A stretch of DNA of 64,000 bases from Macropodus opercularis. Its lineage: Eukaryota > Chordata > Actinopteri > Anabantiformes > Osphronemidae. Shown piece by piece: positions 45,225-55,059 of the stretch (positions are counted from its first letter, which is position 1; each line of letters starts with the position of its first letter). Both the position numbers and the translations under genes were made by a program. The stretch spans positions 6,997,001-7,061,000 of the forward strand of contig CM061106.1 of NCBI GenBank assembly GCA_030770545.1. Direction: 5' to 3'. The notes below the pieces were generated by a model. The model saw only the letters and a list, made by a program, of their open reading frames with translations, did no database searches and was not told the origin of the DNA.

Positions 45225-46416
45225 TCAGTCAGTGAGGGTGGAGTCATCCCACTCCAGCTGCTGCTGTCTGCTGGCCCCCTGCTGCTCTTCAGGCTCCCGC
45301 CCTCCTCGTCTTCATCGCTCTCTGACTCAGCGCTGGTGATGTCATCTTCCTCTTCTTTGCTGCTGTGCTGGTCCTGGTACGTCTGTGTCAGAGAGGGAGA
45401 GAGAAGATGGGGTTGAGGAGAGTCACTGCTGAATTTATACAAACCTGAAATTAAACTAAATGTGTAATGATGCCACACATGATCATTTCTGAAGCCACTG
45501 GATTAACATGGTGGTAAATCTGAGACCCACTGATGACTCATCAACTTTCCTCCTCAGAGTTCAGGGTTCAGCTCAGTGATTTCTGGGACACCACCCTGAT
45601 CATCATGTCACAGCCTGACAGTGAACTGCACACAACACACTCAGCCAACTGGTTATGATGAGAGCAGAAAGACTAGAAGAACTAAAGATGACTCTGAGCT
45701 CAGCTTTTCAGGACACTCATGGAGCCCAGAGAGCTTTTATTTCCCTTCTCACCATTCATCACTTACTGTGGCTGAAAGAGAGCCCAAGCCCCACAGCATC
45801 ACTGAAGTTGAACCTACTTCACATAAACCTATTATTCACTAAGCAGCGATGTGATGTGAAGCAACTGAATCGTGTGGTTTGTGTTACGACAGACTGCTGC
45901 ACATGCAGCTGCTGCATCGTTGCAACTAGCTGTCAAACAACAAAACGTCCTGGAAAACTAATCAGGACTCTATTAGAAAAGCACCAACAGTGGAGCTGCA
46001 CCAAACACGTTATTAGTTGGTTGCACATAAAATAGTCACATTCTTTTCCTTGCAAGTGCAAGAAACTCTGCAAAGCCTCTGTTCACATCCCCACAGACCT
46101 GCTAATCATCAAAACGCTGAGAAAACTAGGCCACAGTCACAACATCTACTAAAACTATTAGCAGGCTGTCAAGGCTGGAGACCTGACAGAACTGTTGAGA
46201 AGGTGACTTGGTTCACGGTTTCTCACTGGCCAAAAAGTGTTGTGTGTTGATCTACCTCCATGGGGTTGACAGTGATGGTGAGGGCGGAGTCATCCCAGTC
46301 CACCTCGTTCCTCTTGCCGTTCTCCTGGTCTCTCATGCTGCTGGTGTGGAAACCACCCAGGATTATCACAAACACCAGGAGGCTCACACATCCCACAGTG
46401 ACAATAGTGGGAACCA
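45225..46416 (-). pseudogene. Calsyntenin C-terminal two exons; frameshifted and truncated
   Basis: Calsyntenins are neuronal type-I membrane proteins with cadherin ectodomains; their cytoplasmic W-acidic motifs bind kinesin light chain. The exon at 46,416-46,256 (CACTCAG acceptor, GGAG|GTAGA donor) reads VVPTIVTVGCVSLLVFVII, the membrane segment, then ENGKRNEVDWDDSALTITVN. The next exon, from 45,382, reads TYQDQHSSKEEEDDITSAES and ESDEDEEGG in phase. At about 45,298 one base seems missing (GGGCGGGAG). The normal ending QQLEWDDSTLTD and stop (45,225) are then in another frame, and the direct frame runs on into unrelated residues. The second kinesin-binding motif is lost. All upstream exons are absent: the inverted-repeat arm begins ~370 bp away. 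Confidence 0.85.
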
Positions 46417-46782
46417 CTGAGTGGGAAAAACACCCAAACACACACAATGACAGGGTGGATGTCAGAAGTGTTTGCACGTGGGAATATTCACACATAAAAT
46501 CAATGCAGCTTTTCCACAGACAAACGCTGACTCTAGCTGTAGATGTGCTTCTTCCTTTAACTAGGTTTGTGTTCTCCTGCCATCCTGCTACGCTCTGCCA
46601 CATATGAGCAGGGAAATGCTCCTGTTGTGTGGCCACAGGCTGAGACGCCTGACGATCACTGCCTAGAAGATCACTGAGGCCAGGAAGCAACAGCTTGTGC
46701 TCAGAGACGTCACAGACAGCAGTCAAGCGGAATCCCTGAACCTGAGCCATTAAAACAGTGTTTATGTGAGTCCTACTTCTGG

Positions 46783-47110
46783 TTAAGACGAGAAATGGGA
46801 CGTTACTCACTGGGAATGAAGCTACAGTGACCAGTGCTGCGATGACGTGTGACAACCAAACCGGCGTCCACTCGCTGGTACACAATCAACGTTATTTACA
46901 GTCTCACCCTAAGGCCTGGGCAGTGATGGTTTCTTCACTGGTTACTGGCCACAAGTCCCTATTGGTTCTCACCACCAGATACCCAGACTCTGCCACAGGA
47001 TGGTGGTTTGACTGTATTTGACTCTCTTCTGGTCCTTAGCATCTTTTTGTAGTCAAACAGCTGGAGCAGTTGTTATTCGTCATGGACTGCATCCCATTGT
47101 TTCTCATAAT
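46783..47110 (-). pseudogene. Eroded downstream USP exon copy (inner end of right arm)
   Basis: Mirror of 30,430-30,748. It contains ACGTGTGACAACCAAACCGG and, at 47,050-47,095, the decayed start of an exon f copy. It connects directly to the last exon of the right-arm USP gene at ~47,100, without the 200-bp insert of the left arm. Confidence 0.5.
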
Positions 47111-48961
47111 ACAGCACACAAGCGTCTCTCTCTCTCAAGGAGCCCGGCTTCACGTAGACGTCGTAGTCGCTGTAGCATAATCACAATCTCAATATTGGAA
47201 TGACCTGAGAACAAACACAACATTTGTTTATGAATTCATAAAACCTGAGTTGACCTCACAGTTGACTGTAACACAAACAAACACTTACCATAATCAGCTG
47301 TAGGCCCTAAGTGGCTGATAGTGGTGACAAGCAAGTAACAAGCTGTCTGGAAAATAGCACAGTTAACAAACAACCACTAGATTTACACATTCAATAGTCC
47401 AGCAAATGTATTTTACCACTTACTTTCTAAGTGTCTCACTATAATCATTGTTATCACATCATTGTGTAATGAACCGGGCCTTTACTGAAGCTCTGCCCTA
47501 CCTCCAGATGGCTGCTGGAAATCATCAGTTCACGTGACAACTCCATGGGCGTCCTCACTCTCACCATCTTGTTGCCATTGAACTCGGTGCATCTGAGTTC
47601 CAGGATCAAGACACTGTGGACCCAAAGAGATGGAGGAGAGGTGGTCAAATCAAATCAAAAAGGAAGTCAAGTGGAAGAAGCTACTCACTTTGGCAGGGTC
47701 AACAACGACCACTGCTCCACTGACTCCTCATTTCCACAGCTGCACTTTAAGCACTGGAAACACGGGAGAAGAAGCTTTTAGCTGAAACCTTACAATTGAT
47801 CAAACGCACAAACACCTTTGGTTTCTATCTTTGCTGAGTGTTGGGGCTGAGGCGTACTGTCAGGTAGTCGTCCAGACACTGCTGGACTGACCCTCCTGGA
47901 CTCCACGTGGGGTCCAGGAAAAAGCTCTTGCAGTCGTGGTGAGTCGGTAGCTGCTGCTCACACCTGCACAATAACATGACAGCTCAAAGTTATAATATAT
48001 CTTATTCATAGGTTCAACTAGTACATGTCCACATCACTATGAGACTATAAAGAGTTCATACCGACTGCAGGTCACGGTGCTCAAGACCTCAACAGAGATG
48101 TGAGCAGCGACAGGACATGCGTACGAGAGCCCAAGAGCGTTGGCTGCTCTCTGCAGATCAAGGGAAACCAACTGCAGCATGTCCAGCACCGACATGACCA
48201 ACAAAAAGCAGTCCTGCAAAGAAACGGCGTTTTAGACAGAGGAGTTTAACTACAAAAACATTCTGTACATCACTGTCTGCTCTGTAGCACAAACAAGACG
48301 TGCACCAACATTTGGTCCGTCCTTGGCAAAGGTCGGCTCCTACTGCGCAACCATGTGCTTCAGGGCTTCCAGGACCTCTGTCTTCTCATCGATGTCATTT
48401 GAGAAGCCAAGACGGACAAGTTCGCCAAACAACCTGGAAAGAGCAGGTGAAGAAATGAGGATGGTCCTCATGCTGACTGGTAACGTTAGTGGACAAACCA
48501 ACGTCTGTGCTACGCTGCGGACCAGCTGCTGTACCTCATGGTGGAGCTGGTGCTGGCAACCTCAACCTGAACACTGAACTCCTCCATGAAAGGCTTCAGC
48601 CACAGGAGGAACTGGACGGCAGCGTTCACGAAGCAGGTATCGCCGAGGTTGGGTAACCTGAAACATGACAAACATCACGTGTCCTTTTCCACAGATGAAG
48701 ACTCACAATAAACTATAACCTCACGCACAGAACACGCGTGGAGTCATCAGGTGTATGTGACACTCGATGACGTACCCGCGACAAACCGCTCATATGGGGA
48801 GAGAGGCCTGAAGGTGGAAGAGACAGAGACACACACGTTACTCTACTAATGCTACAGCAATGAAGTCATCAATAATAAACAACAACAATATCATGTGGAA
48901 CATTAAACATACGTGTGCTCTGAGGAGGCCGGTGCTGCAGCAGGAGACAACTGTGTGGTGT
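47110..48961 (-). pseudogene. USP-family deubiquitinase, right-arm copy; nonsense codon
   Basis: Exons on the minus strand: a 48,961-48,913; b ~48,818-48,776; c 48,657-48,535; d 48,433-48,310; e 48,213-48,062; f 47,963-47,858; then g, h, i and j down to 47,110. Exon c carries the Cys box LPNLGDTCFVNAAVQFLL with the catalytic Cys and joins exon d in phase (AG|G). Exon d has TAG at 48,342-48,340 where the left copy has TAC. The Cys-rich, LILELR, ISHLG and GH parts follow as in the left copy. The C-terminal block ending VLYYEKQ is out of frame with the His box. Phases of exons b and c do not obviously agree. USPs of this compact type (~300 residues) remove ubiquitin; this copy should not make a full enzyme. 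Confidence 0.85.
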
Positions 48962-49800
48962 CTGTTCCAAACACAGAAACTCAGTTCAACACAACAAATA
49001 CATATATAATACACATATTCCAGCTTTAGCCCCTGGAACTTTGAATCTATGTCCTTGTGGACTCACACCTGGAAAACGTCTCCTATACTGTTTAATGGCA
49101 GAACTTAATCAACTGCATTTGGAAAAGTCACTTTTTACTAATGATTTGCTATTTGAACTACGAGTCTGATAAGATGAAAAGTAAAGCGACAATAAACTTT
49201 CTCTCTCTTTGAAAATGTCTAGAGGGAGCGAAAAACTGCTTTTCTAACACGAGCTTTTTGATAAAATATTAGATATGTATTATTACATTATTATATTAAA
49301 AGAATTAGCATAGCACAGTACAACATGTTTGCTAACGCTAGTCCGGGCTGTACAAATAGCAGAAGCTAACTCGGTCCTTTGCTCTGTTCAGCCGTCAGTT
49401 ACATAAAATACCGGATTTACCGCCTTCTCGGTTCCGGAGCCCAGATGTAACTTTCCAAACCGGCACCAAAACGTAAACGGTCCAGACTAAGATGGGGGCG
49501 ATCTACGCTGGTGCCTTTCTGAGCTACGCTAATACACAAGCTAGCGCTAGCCACATTAGCCGCTAGCCGTTAGCTGCACTTTGACTCCAGTGTGACACGT
49601 GTGATGGTGCGTTCACGGCCTCCTTACTTCCAGACAAACCGCTGTGGGAGCCGCGAAGATGCTGAAGTCCACCGTCTGCCTGTTGACAATGAGCAGACGC
49701 ACGCGATGATTAAGCGTCAAACCATATTAGACTGGATATTTGTTTTATATTATTTCATAACACAGAAATATAGATTAACATTTGTAGGAACATACTAAAA
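48962..49800 (-). promoter_or_regulatory. Upstream region of right-arm USP gene
   Basis: Mirror of 27,828-28,722, with the CpG- and GCTAGC-rich block at 49,420-49,620. The part equivalent to left 27,300-27,827 is missing: beyond ~49,800 the sequence jumps to E-unit flanking DNA. Confidence 0.5.
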
Positions 49801-50299
49801 CGCACAGCTCGTTACATACAACATACAGCATGTTACATAAATTAATATGCTCGTGTATAATTTTAACCCCCCATCGTTGTTGGTAGTTTGTAAATTAAAG
49901 CAGATGTTAGTAACCAACCCTGGAGCTTTGCCTGCTCCACTGTTTCATTTCCTTTCCTTCATTACTGAAGATTGTCTCCATCTAGAGGCTAAATCTAAAC
50001 AACTGGAACCTGAAGTTTAGTCCGTTTACAGGCGTTTCTACCTGTAAAAAAACAGACTCTTTGTATATTTTTGCACATGTCATCTTTTGGCACCGTTGCA
50101 CCACCTATCCTTTGTAATCCCTGGGAGCTGCTGTAATAATTACATTTCCCAAATGTGGGATCAATAAAGGATTATCTTATCTTATCTTACCTGTGGGGCC
50201 ATGAAACCAAACACAGCAACAGAAATTAAAAAGCAGACTCTTTGATAATGGTCTAGACATTATTTGTTGTTCCAGTGGCCATTGAAACGTTGGAAAAAA

Positions 50300-51960
50300 A
50301 TATAGTCAAAGACAGAAAAGCATAAAAACAAGTGATTTCATGCTCGTTTCTGGGCCACGTGTTTCAACAGGCCGCTGTACAAGCGCTACCATCAAAGAGC
50401 AGCACATCCTCCCAGTCACAAATAAGCATTGACTTGTGCTTCTCAGATGGAGGAACCAGCCCAATAGGTTTACTCACAGCCAGTGATACTGAACCTGCAG
50501 CTTTGGACACGGCTGCAGACGCCACACAGACCTTAGAAGGCCAATCAGCCTCACGTGTTAATCCTGGCACCATAGCAACATGTATGTTGACAGCAAACAT
50601 TCTAAAAAACCTTAGACTCAACAAACAGCGACAGAAAGAGGTAGGATTTTTTCAAGCTCTGCTAAAAATGTGCATTTACTTAGATTTTCTGTTCAGTTCA
50701 ACCTAATTGTGTTTAGGAAGATGTTAATTTACTTTAGCTGCTTAGTTCAGGTCAGTGAGTTTAATTAGATTGAATCTACTTCACTGAAACCAGCTTTGGA
50801 TGCTTCAGTGTGTTTTACAGGGATCATTATGTTTATTACTGCTTGATTTGGTTAAATGTGAATTGTCAAATATCATAGGACACAGTAATAGAATCAAGCC
50901 TCTGAAAAATATTACTATGAAGCTTTTAGTGAAACATTTAATGAAGCTGCATTTACCTTCAACTCAAACATGTTTAATGGACACATCTGTAAATATTTCC
51001 ATTCCAATGACGCTGCATCTGTAACAGGTGCTGATGGGACAATGCAGAGTTAGGAGACGTCCCTGCAGGGGTTTATTTGGGCCACGTGTCAATTTAAAGC
51101 AGCTTCTGCAGCTCTGACCATGTTCATTTCAGCCTGTGCAGACTCTGGCCATTCAGCCTCACGTGTTAATCCTGGCCCATAGCAACATGTATGTTGACAG
51201 CAAACATTCTAAAAAACCTTAGACACAACAAACAGCCACAGACAGAGGTAGGATTTTTTCAAGCTCTGCTAAAAATGTGCATTTACTTAGATTTTCCTCT
51301 TCAGTTCAACCTAATTGCGTTTAGAAAGATCTTAATTTACTTTAGCTGCTTAGTTCAGGTCAGTGAGTTTAATCAGATTGAATCTATTTCACTGAAACCA
51401 GCTTTGGATTCTTCAGTGTGTTTTACAGGGATCATTATGTTTATTACTGCTTGATTTGGTTAAATGTGAATTTGCAAATATCATAGGACACAGTAATAGA
51501 ATCAAGCCTCTGAAAAATATTACTATGAAGCTTTTAGTGAAACATTTAATTAAGCTGCATTTACCTTCAACTCAAACATGTTTAATGGACACATCTGTAA
51601 ATATTTCCATTCCAATGACGCTGCATCTGTAACAGATAGGTGCTGATGGGACGATGCAGAGTGAGGAGACGTCCCTGCAGGGGTTTATTTGGGCCACGTG
51701 TCAATTTAAAGCAGCTTCTGCAGCTCTGACCATGTTCATTTCAGCCTGTGCAGACTCTGGCTATTCAGCCTTATTCAGCATGTAAATCCTGGCCCATAGC
51801 AACATGTATGTTGACAGCAAACATTCTAAAAAACCTTAGACACAACAAACAGCCACAGACAGAGGTAGGATTTTTTCAAGCTCTGCTAAAAATGTGCATT
51901 TACTTAGATTTTCTGTTCAGTTCTACCTATTTGTGTTTAGGAAAATGTTAAGTTACTTTA
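50300..51960 (+). repeat. ~600-bp tandem units with exon-like segments (right arm)
   Basis: One E unit (to ~50,735) and two plain units (50,736-51,340 and 51,340-51,960), in mirror orientation to the left arm. Each has AACATTCTAAAAAACCTTAG then AACAGCCACAGA and a GAG|GTAGGATTT donor-like end. The frames of the plain units are broken upstream of that. Confidence 0.8.
50371..50640 (+). CDS. Candidate internal exon of unknown gene, copy E3
   Basis: Third full copy of the 270-bp, 90-codon, phase-0 frame between TTTCAACAG and GAG|GTAGGA. Its product starts AAVQALPSKSSTSSQSQ and ends LRLNKQRQKE. It lies upstream of and on the same strand as the acceptor at 52,167 and the Glu/Lys-rich frame, so the two may be exons of one gene. 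No family recognised. Confidence 0.4.
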
Positions 51961-52212
51961 TCTATGTAGCTTTGTCAAGTCAGTGACTTGATTTGACTAA
52001 AGCTCGGACTCTGAGAGGAACCAGGTCATAGATGCTGGTTGTCCGGGTTTAAAGTTAACATTTAAAGTGACATTAACCTGCAATAAGTTGACATATTTGG
52101 TTCTCGACGGGTCAGAGGTTTTAAGAGAGGCCTGAGACACTAAACTTTAGTCTTGTGTCATTACAGATTAGAGAGCGAAAAATAAAGAAAGGAATAAGTG
52201 AAGAAAGTGAAG

Positions 52213-52986
52213 ATGGAGGAGACGGTGAAGCCGGAAGAGTTGGTGGAGATGGAGGAGATGAAGGAGGAGGAGGAAGAAATGTGGAGAGTTCTGTGGAGGA
52301 TGCTGGCCAGAAGAAGACGGAGCTTGACAAAGAGACTGGAGGTGGTGAAGGAAGTGGATGAGGAGGAGGAGGAGGACGAGGAGGAAGAAAGACGTAGAGT
52401 CTGGTGTGAAATGGTTGCCGAAAGCAAAAGGTGGATAAGTACACTGTTTGATGAAGTGGAGGAGGCGAAGGAGGAAGAGGAGGAGGAGGCGAAGGAGGAA
52501 AAGGAGGATGAGGAGGTGGAGGAGGAGAATATAGAGAAGGAGGATGAGGAGGAGAAAGGGAGAAGGTGGTGGACATGGAGAGAGTGGAGGAGCAGGTGGT
52601 TTAGGAGCATGACGGCGGAGGAGGAAGAAAAGACAAAAATTAAGAAGGAGAAAAAGAAAAGAAAGAAGGAGGCGGAGAAAGAAATGAAGAGAAGAGAACG
52701 TGAAGAGTTGGAAAGAAAGAAGGAGGTGAAAAAACTTCAAAAGAGGGAGGAAAAGGAGAAAAAAGAAAAAATAAAGAGAGAGAAAGAGGAGGAGAAATTT
52801 AAAAGAAAAGTCTGTAATTGGATGGAAAAGGAAAAAATAAAAGAAAGAAAGTGGGAGGACAAAAAATATAAAAACTTAAATTGGGAGTGGGAACTAAAAA
52901 AAAGAAAAATATCCAAACCGATGACTGTAAAAAGAATAAGAGAGGATAGAGTATTTGTAGATCTTAGTGGGTACATGGTGGGGTGA
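52213..52986 (+). CDS. Glu/Lys-rich coiled-coil-like open frame (right arm), hypothetical
   Basis: Counterpart of 20,101-19,322. It runs from an ATG with A at -3 and G at +4, through about 257 codons, to TGA at 52,986. An in-frame TAA 15 bp upstream marks the start of the frame. It carries the same charged helices, the Trp-rich patch RRWWTWREWRSRWF and the end DLSGYMVG. A splice acceptor (CATTACAG, exon start 52,167) joined in phase 0 from E3 would instead use the frame IRERKIKKGISEESEDGGDG, which stops at 52,361. The two readings compete. Composition alone could keep this T-poor strand open, so coding status is uncertain. Confidence 0.35.
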   Translation: MEETVKPEELVEMEEMKEEEEEMWRVLWRMLARRRRSLTKRLEVVKEVDEEEEEDEEEERRRVWCEMVAESKRWISTLFDEVEEAKEEEEEEAKEEKEDEEVEEENIEKEDEEEKGRRWWTWREWRSRWFRSMTAEEEEKTKIKKEKKKRKKEAEKEMKRREREELERKKEVKKLQKREEKEKKEKIKREKEEEKFKRKVCNWMEKEKIKERKWEDKKYKNLNWEWELKKRKISKPMTVKRIREDRVFVDLSGYMVG

Positions 52987-52989
52987 AAG

Positions 52990-53330
52990 AAGAAAGAGGA
53001 GGGAGGGGAGGAGAAGGGGAGGGAGGAGGAAAGGAAAGAAAGAAAGGAAGAGGGAGGAAGAGGAGGGAGGAGGAGAGGAAAGAAAGAAAAAGGTGAGAGA
53101 GGAGGAGGAGGAGATGAGGAGGGAGGAGGAGAGGAAAGAAAGAAAAAGGTGAGAGAGGAGGAGGAGGAGATGAGGAGGGAGGAGGAGAGGAAAGAAAAAA
53201 AAAGGCGAGAGAGGAGGAGGAGGAGATGAGGAGGGAGGAGGAGAGGAAAGAAAAAAAGGTGAGAGAGGAGGAGGAGGAGAAAGAAAGAAAAAGGAGGAGG
53301 CACAAAAAGAGTGGAAAGAATAACCAGAGA
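52990..53330. repeat. GA-rich minisatellite (right arm)
   Basis: Four ~54-bp units (AAAAGGTGAGAGAGGAGGAG, GAGATGAGGAGGGAGGAGAG), complement of the six-unit left array. It follows directly on the stop of the Glu/Lys-rich frame. Confidence 0.9.
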
Positions 53331-53639
53331 GGGAGAAGGAGGAGCACAGGAGCAGCCTGACAGCCTGGGCCACTCAATGTCAAAGTAAGACACTAATGGT
53401 TCCTATTGTAAATGTTTGTGGCAGCCACCTGACGACAACGTGACCAGCGGTGACACGACAACCATGTGTGTGTGTGGTGTTAAGGTCAAGGAGGACGAGG
53501 AGGGTGTGTGTCTGTGTGGGAGGAGCATGTGTGTGTGTTAGTACCAACAAGCTACAACTGCGCTATATGAGCGCACACTGAGTGTTTGACGCCAAGCTGC
53601 TGTTAGCAGCCGCAACGAACCACAGCTGGGACTGGAGGA

Positions 53640-54560
53640 GACAGGAGTCGGCCACCAATCGTAGGGTCGGCGGTTCGATTCACGGCTCCTCTGGACTCAA
53701 AGCTGTTCCCAGTGAATGAATGTGTCTAAAAGTGCTACAAGACAGGAAAAGACAACATTAACCTGTATTGATCCCACACTGGGGAAATGTCCACGTTAAC
53801 GCAGTGTAGCGAGAACAAAAGACTAGAGGGTCTCATGTACCATTTAACAATGTAAAAGTAGAAAAGTATTGTGTCCGTAAGTCGACTCAGTGACCACCGC
53901 TACTGGCCGGGTTTGGAAGGCTGGTTCGCCCATGACGGGTAAGATCCCACCTCAAACCCCGGGACGACCTAAGGCAGGCACAGTCACGATAACCTGGGAG
54001 GCTGTTTTCTCTGACGCGCCAGGCACATGCCCCCAAAACACGACAACACGGAGACGGTGGTGGGTAGGGCCGCCATCGTCTCTGTGCCAAGTGGTGTTCA
54101 AAGGAACGGGCAAAGGAACGTGTGAGGGAATCCAACAACAGCCTCTTAGCCGCTAGTGGTGCGTTAACATGGAAGGCTGGTTCGCCCATGACGGTAAGAT
54201 CCCACCTCAAACCCCGGGACGACCTAAGGCACAGTCACGATTGTTTGAAGTCAGGACTTACGAGCCTCAGGAGACAGGAGTCGTCCACCAATCGTAGGGT
54301 CGGCGGTTCGATTCCCGGCTCCTCTGGATTTTGATTGACTGGACTGACTATGAGTCCACTCAGTGACCTCCAGGTTTGGAAGGCTGGTTCGCCCGTGACG
54401 GGTAAGATTCTTAAAACCCGGAGGCACAGTCACGATAACCTGTGAGGCCGTTGTGTCACACCAGGCACATGCCCCCCAGCCCAGCCTGCTCCCCCAGCTT
54501 CCTCCATCAGAGTGACTGTGCTGCTGTGTTTGGTAGTTTGGTGTCATCAGGTGCTCGCTA
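53640..54560 (+). repeat. tRNA-like repeat modules, one main copy (right arm)
   Basis: Complement of left 17,120-18,560. T-arm/B-box-like words GGTCGGCGGTTCGATTCACG (53,665) and GGTCGGCGGTTCGATTCCCG (54,298) are on the plus strand. Only one near-identical CCCGTGACGGGTAAGATTCT module (54,345-54,475) is present, against three on the left. Confidence 0.7.
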
Positions 54561-54614
54561 ACGTGTTGTCAGGCGTCTGCCTCGTGCATTTATAGAAGAA
54601 ACCTTTAACTGGTA

Positions 54615-54925
54615 TAAGGCTGCTCCTAAATGAATTGACTGAACTCAAGTTCAGTGGTGACGTTTCTAGACTGGCTGCTACTGAGGAGCCTCACTGCTGC
54701 CTCACAGCAACAAGGAGCCGGGTTGGATTCCCGGGTGGCCCAGGTGCTTTTCTGTGAGGAGTTTGCATGTTCTCCTCGTGTCGGTTTCCTCCCACAGTCC
54801 AAAGACATGCAGTCAGTTAACTGGAGACTCTAAACTGAGTGACTGTTTGTTCCTCTCTGCCTGTATGTGGTTCTGTGATGGACTGGCGACCTGTCCAGGC
54901 TAAACCCTGCTGCTCGCCCACATAG
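54615..54925 (+). repeat. Dispersed L2-like LINE-tail repeat (right arm)
   Basis: Complement of 16,740-17,050, with GAGTTTGCATGTTCTCCTCG, CCACAGTCCAAAGACATGCA and ATGGACTGGCGACCTGTCCA, wording typical of this widespread fish repeat. Confidence 0.6.
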
Positions 54926-55059
54926 AAAGTTAGAAAGGTGCTTTATTCAAGCCACAGCACAGTGTCCAGCAGGAACCAGTGACAGCTGGGACAGGCTCCA
55001 GCAGCCGCCACCCTTAAAGCGGGTGAGCGGCTGAAGATGAGTGCCCCCTTCCTGCCTGC

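Noticed and set aside
46223..46885. A 220-codon continuous protein including the calsyntenin tail
   Set aside because: Only the last ~54 codons are calsyntenin. A clear acceptor at 46,417 shows that the rest of the frame is intron and USP-derived sequence.
54290..54330. A functional tRNA gene
   Set aside because: Only the T-arm-like half is seen. No acceptor, D-arm or anticodon arm can be folded by eye, so it is treated as SINE-derived.
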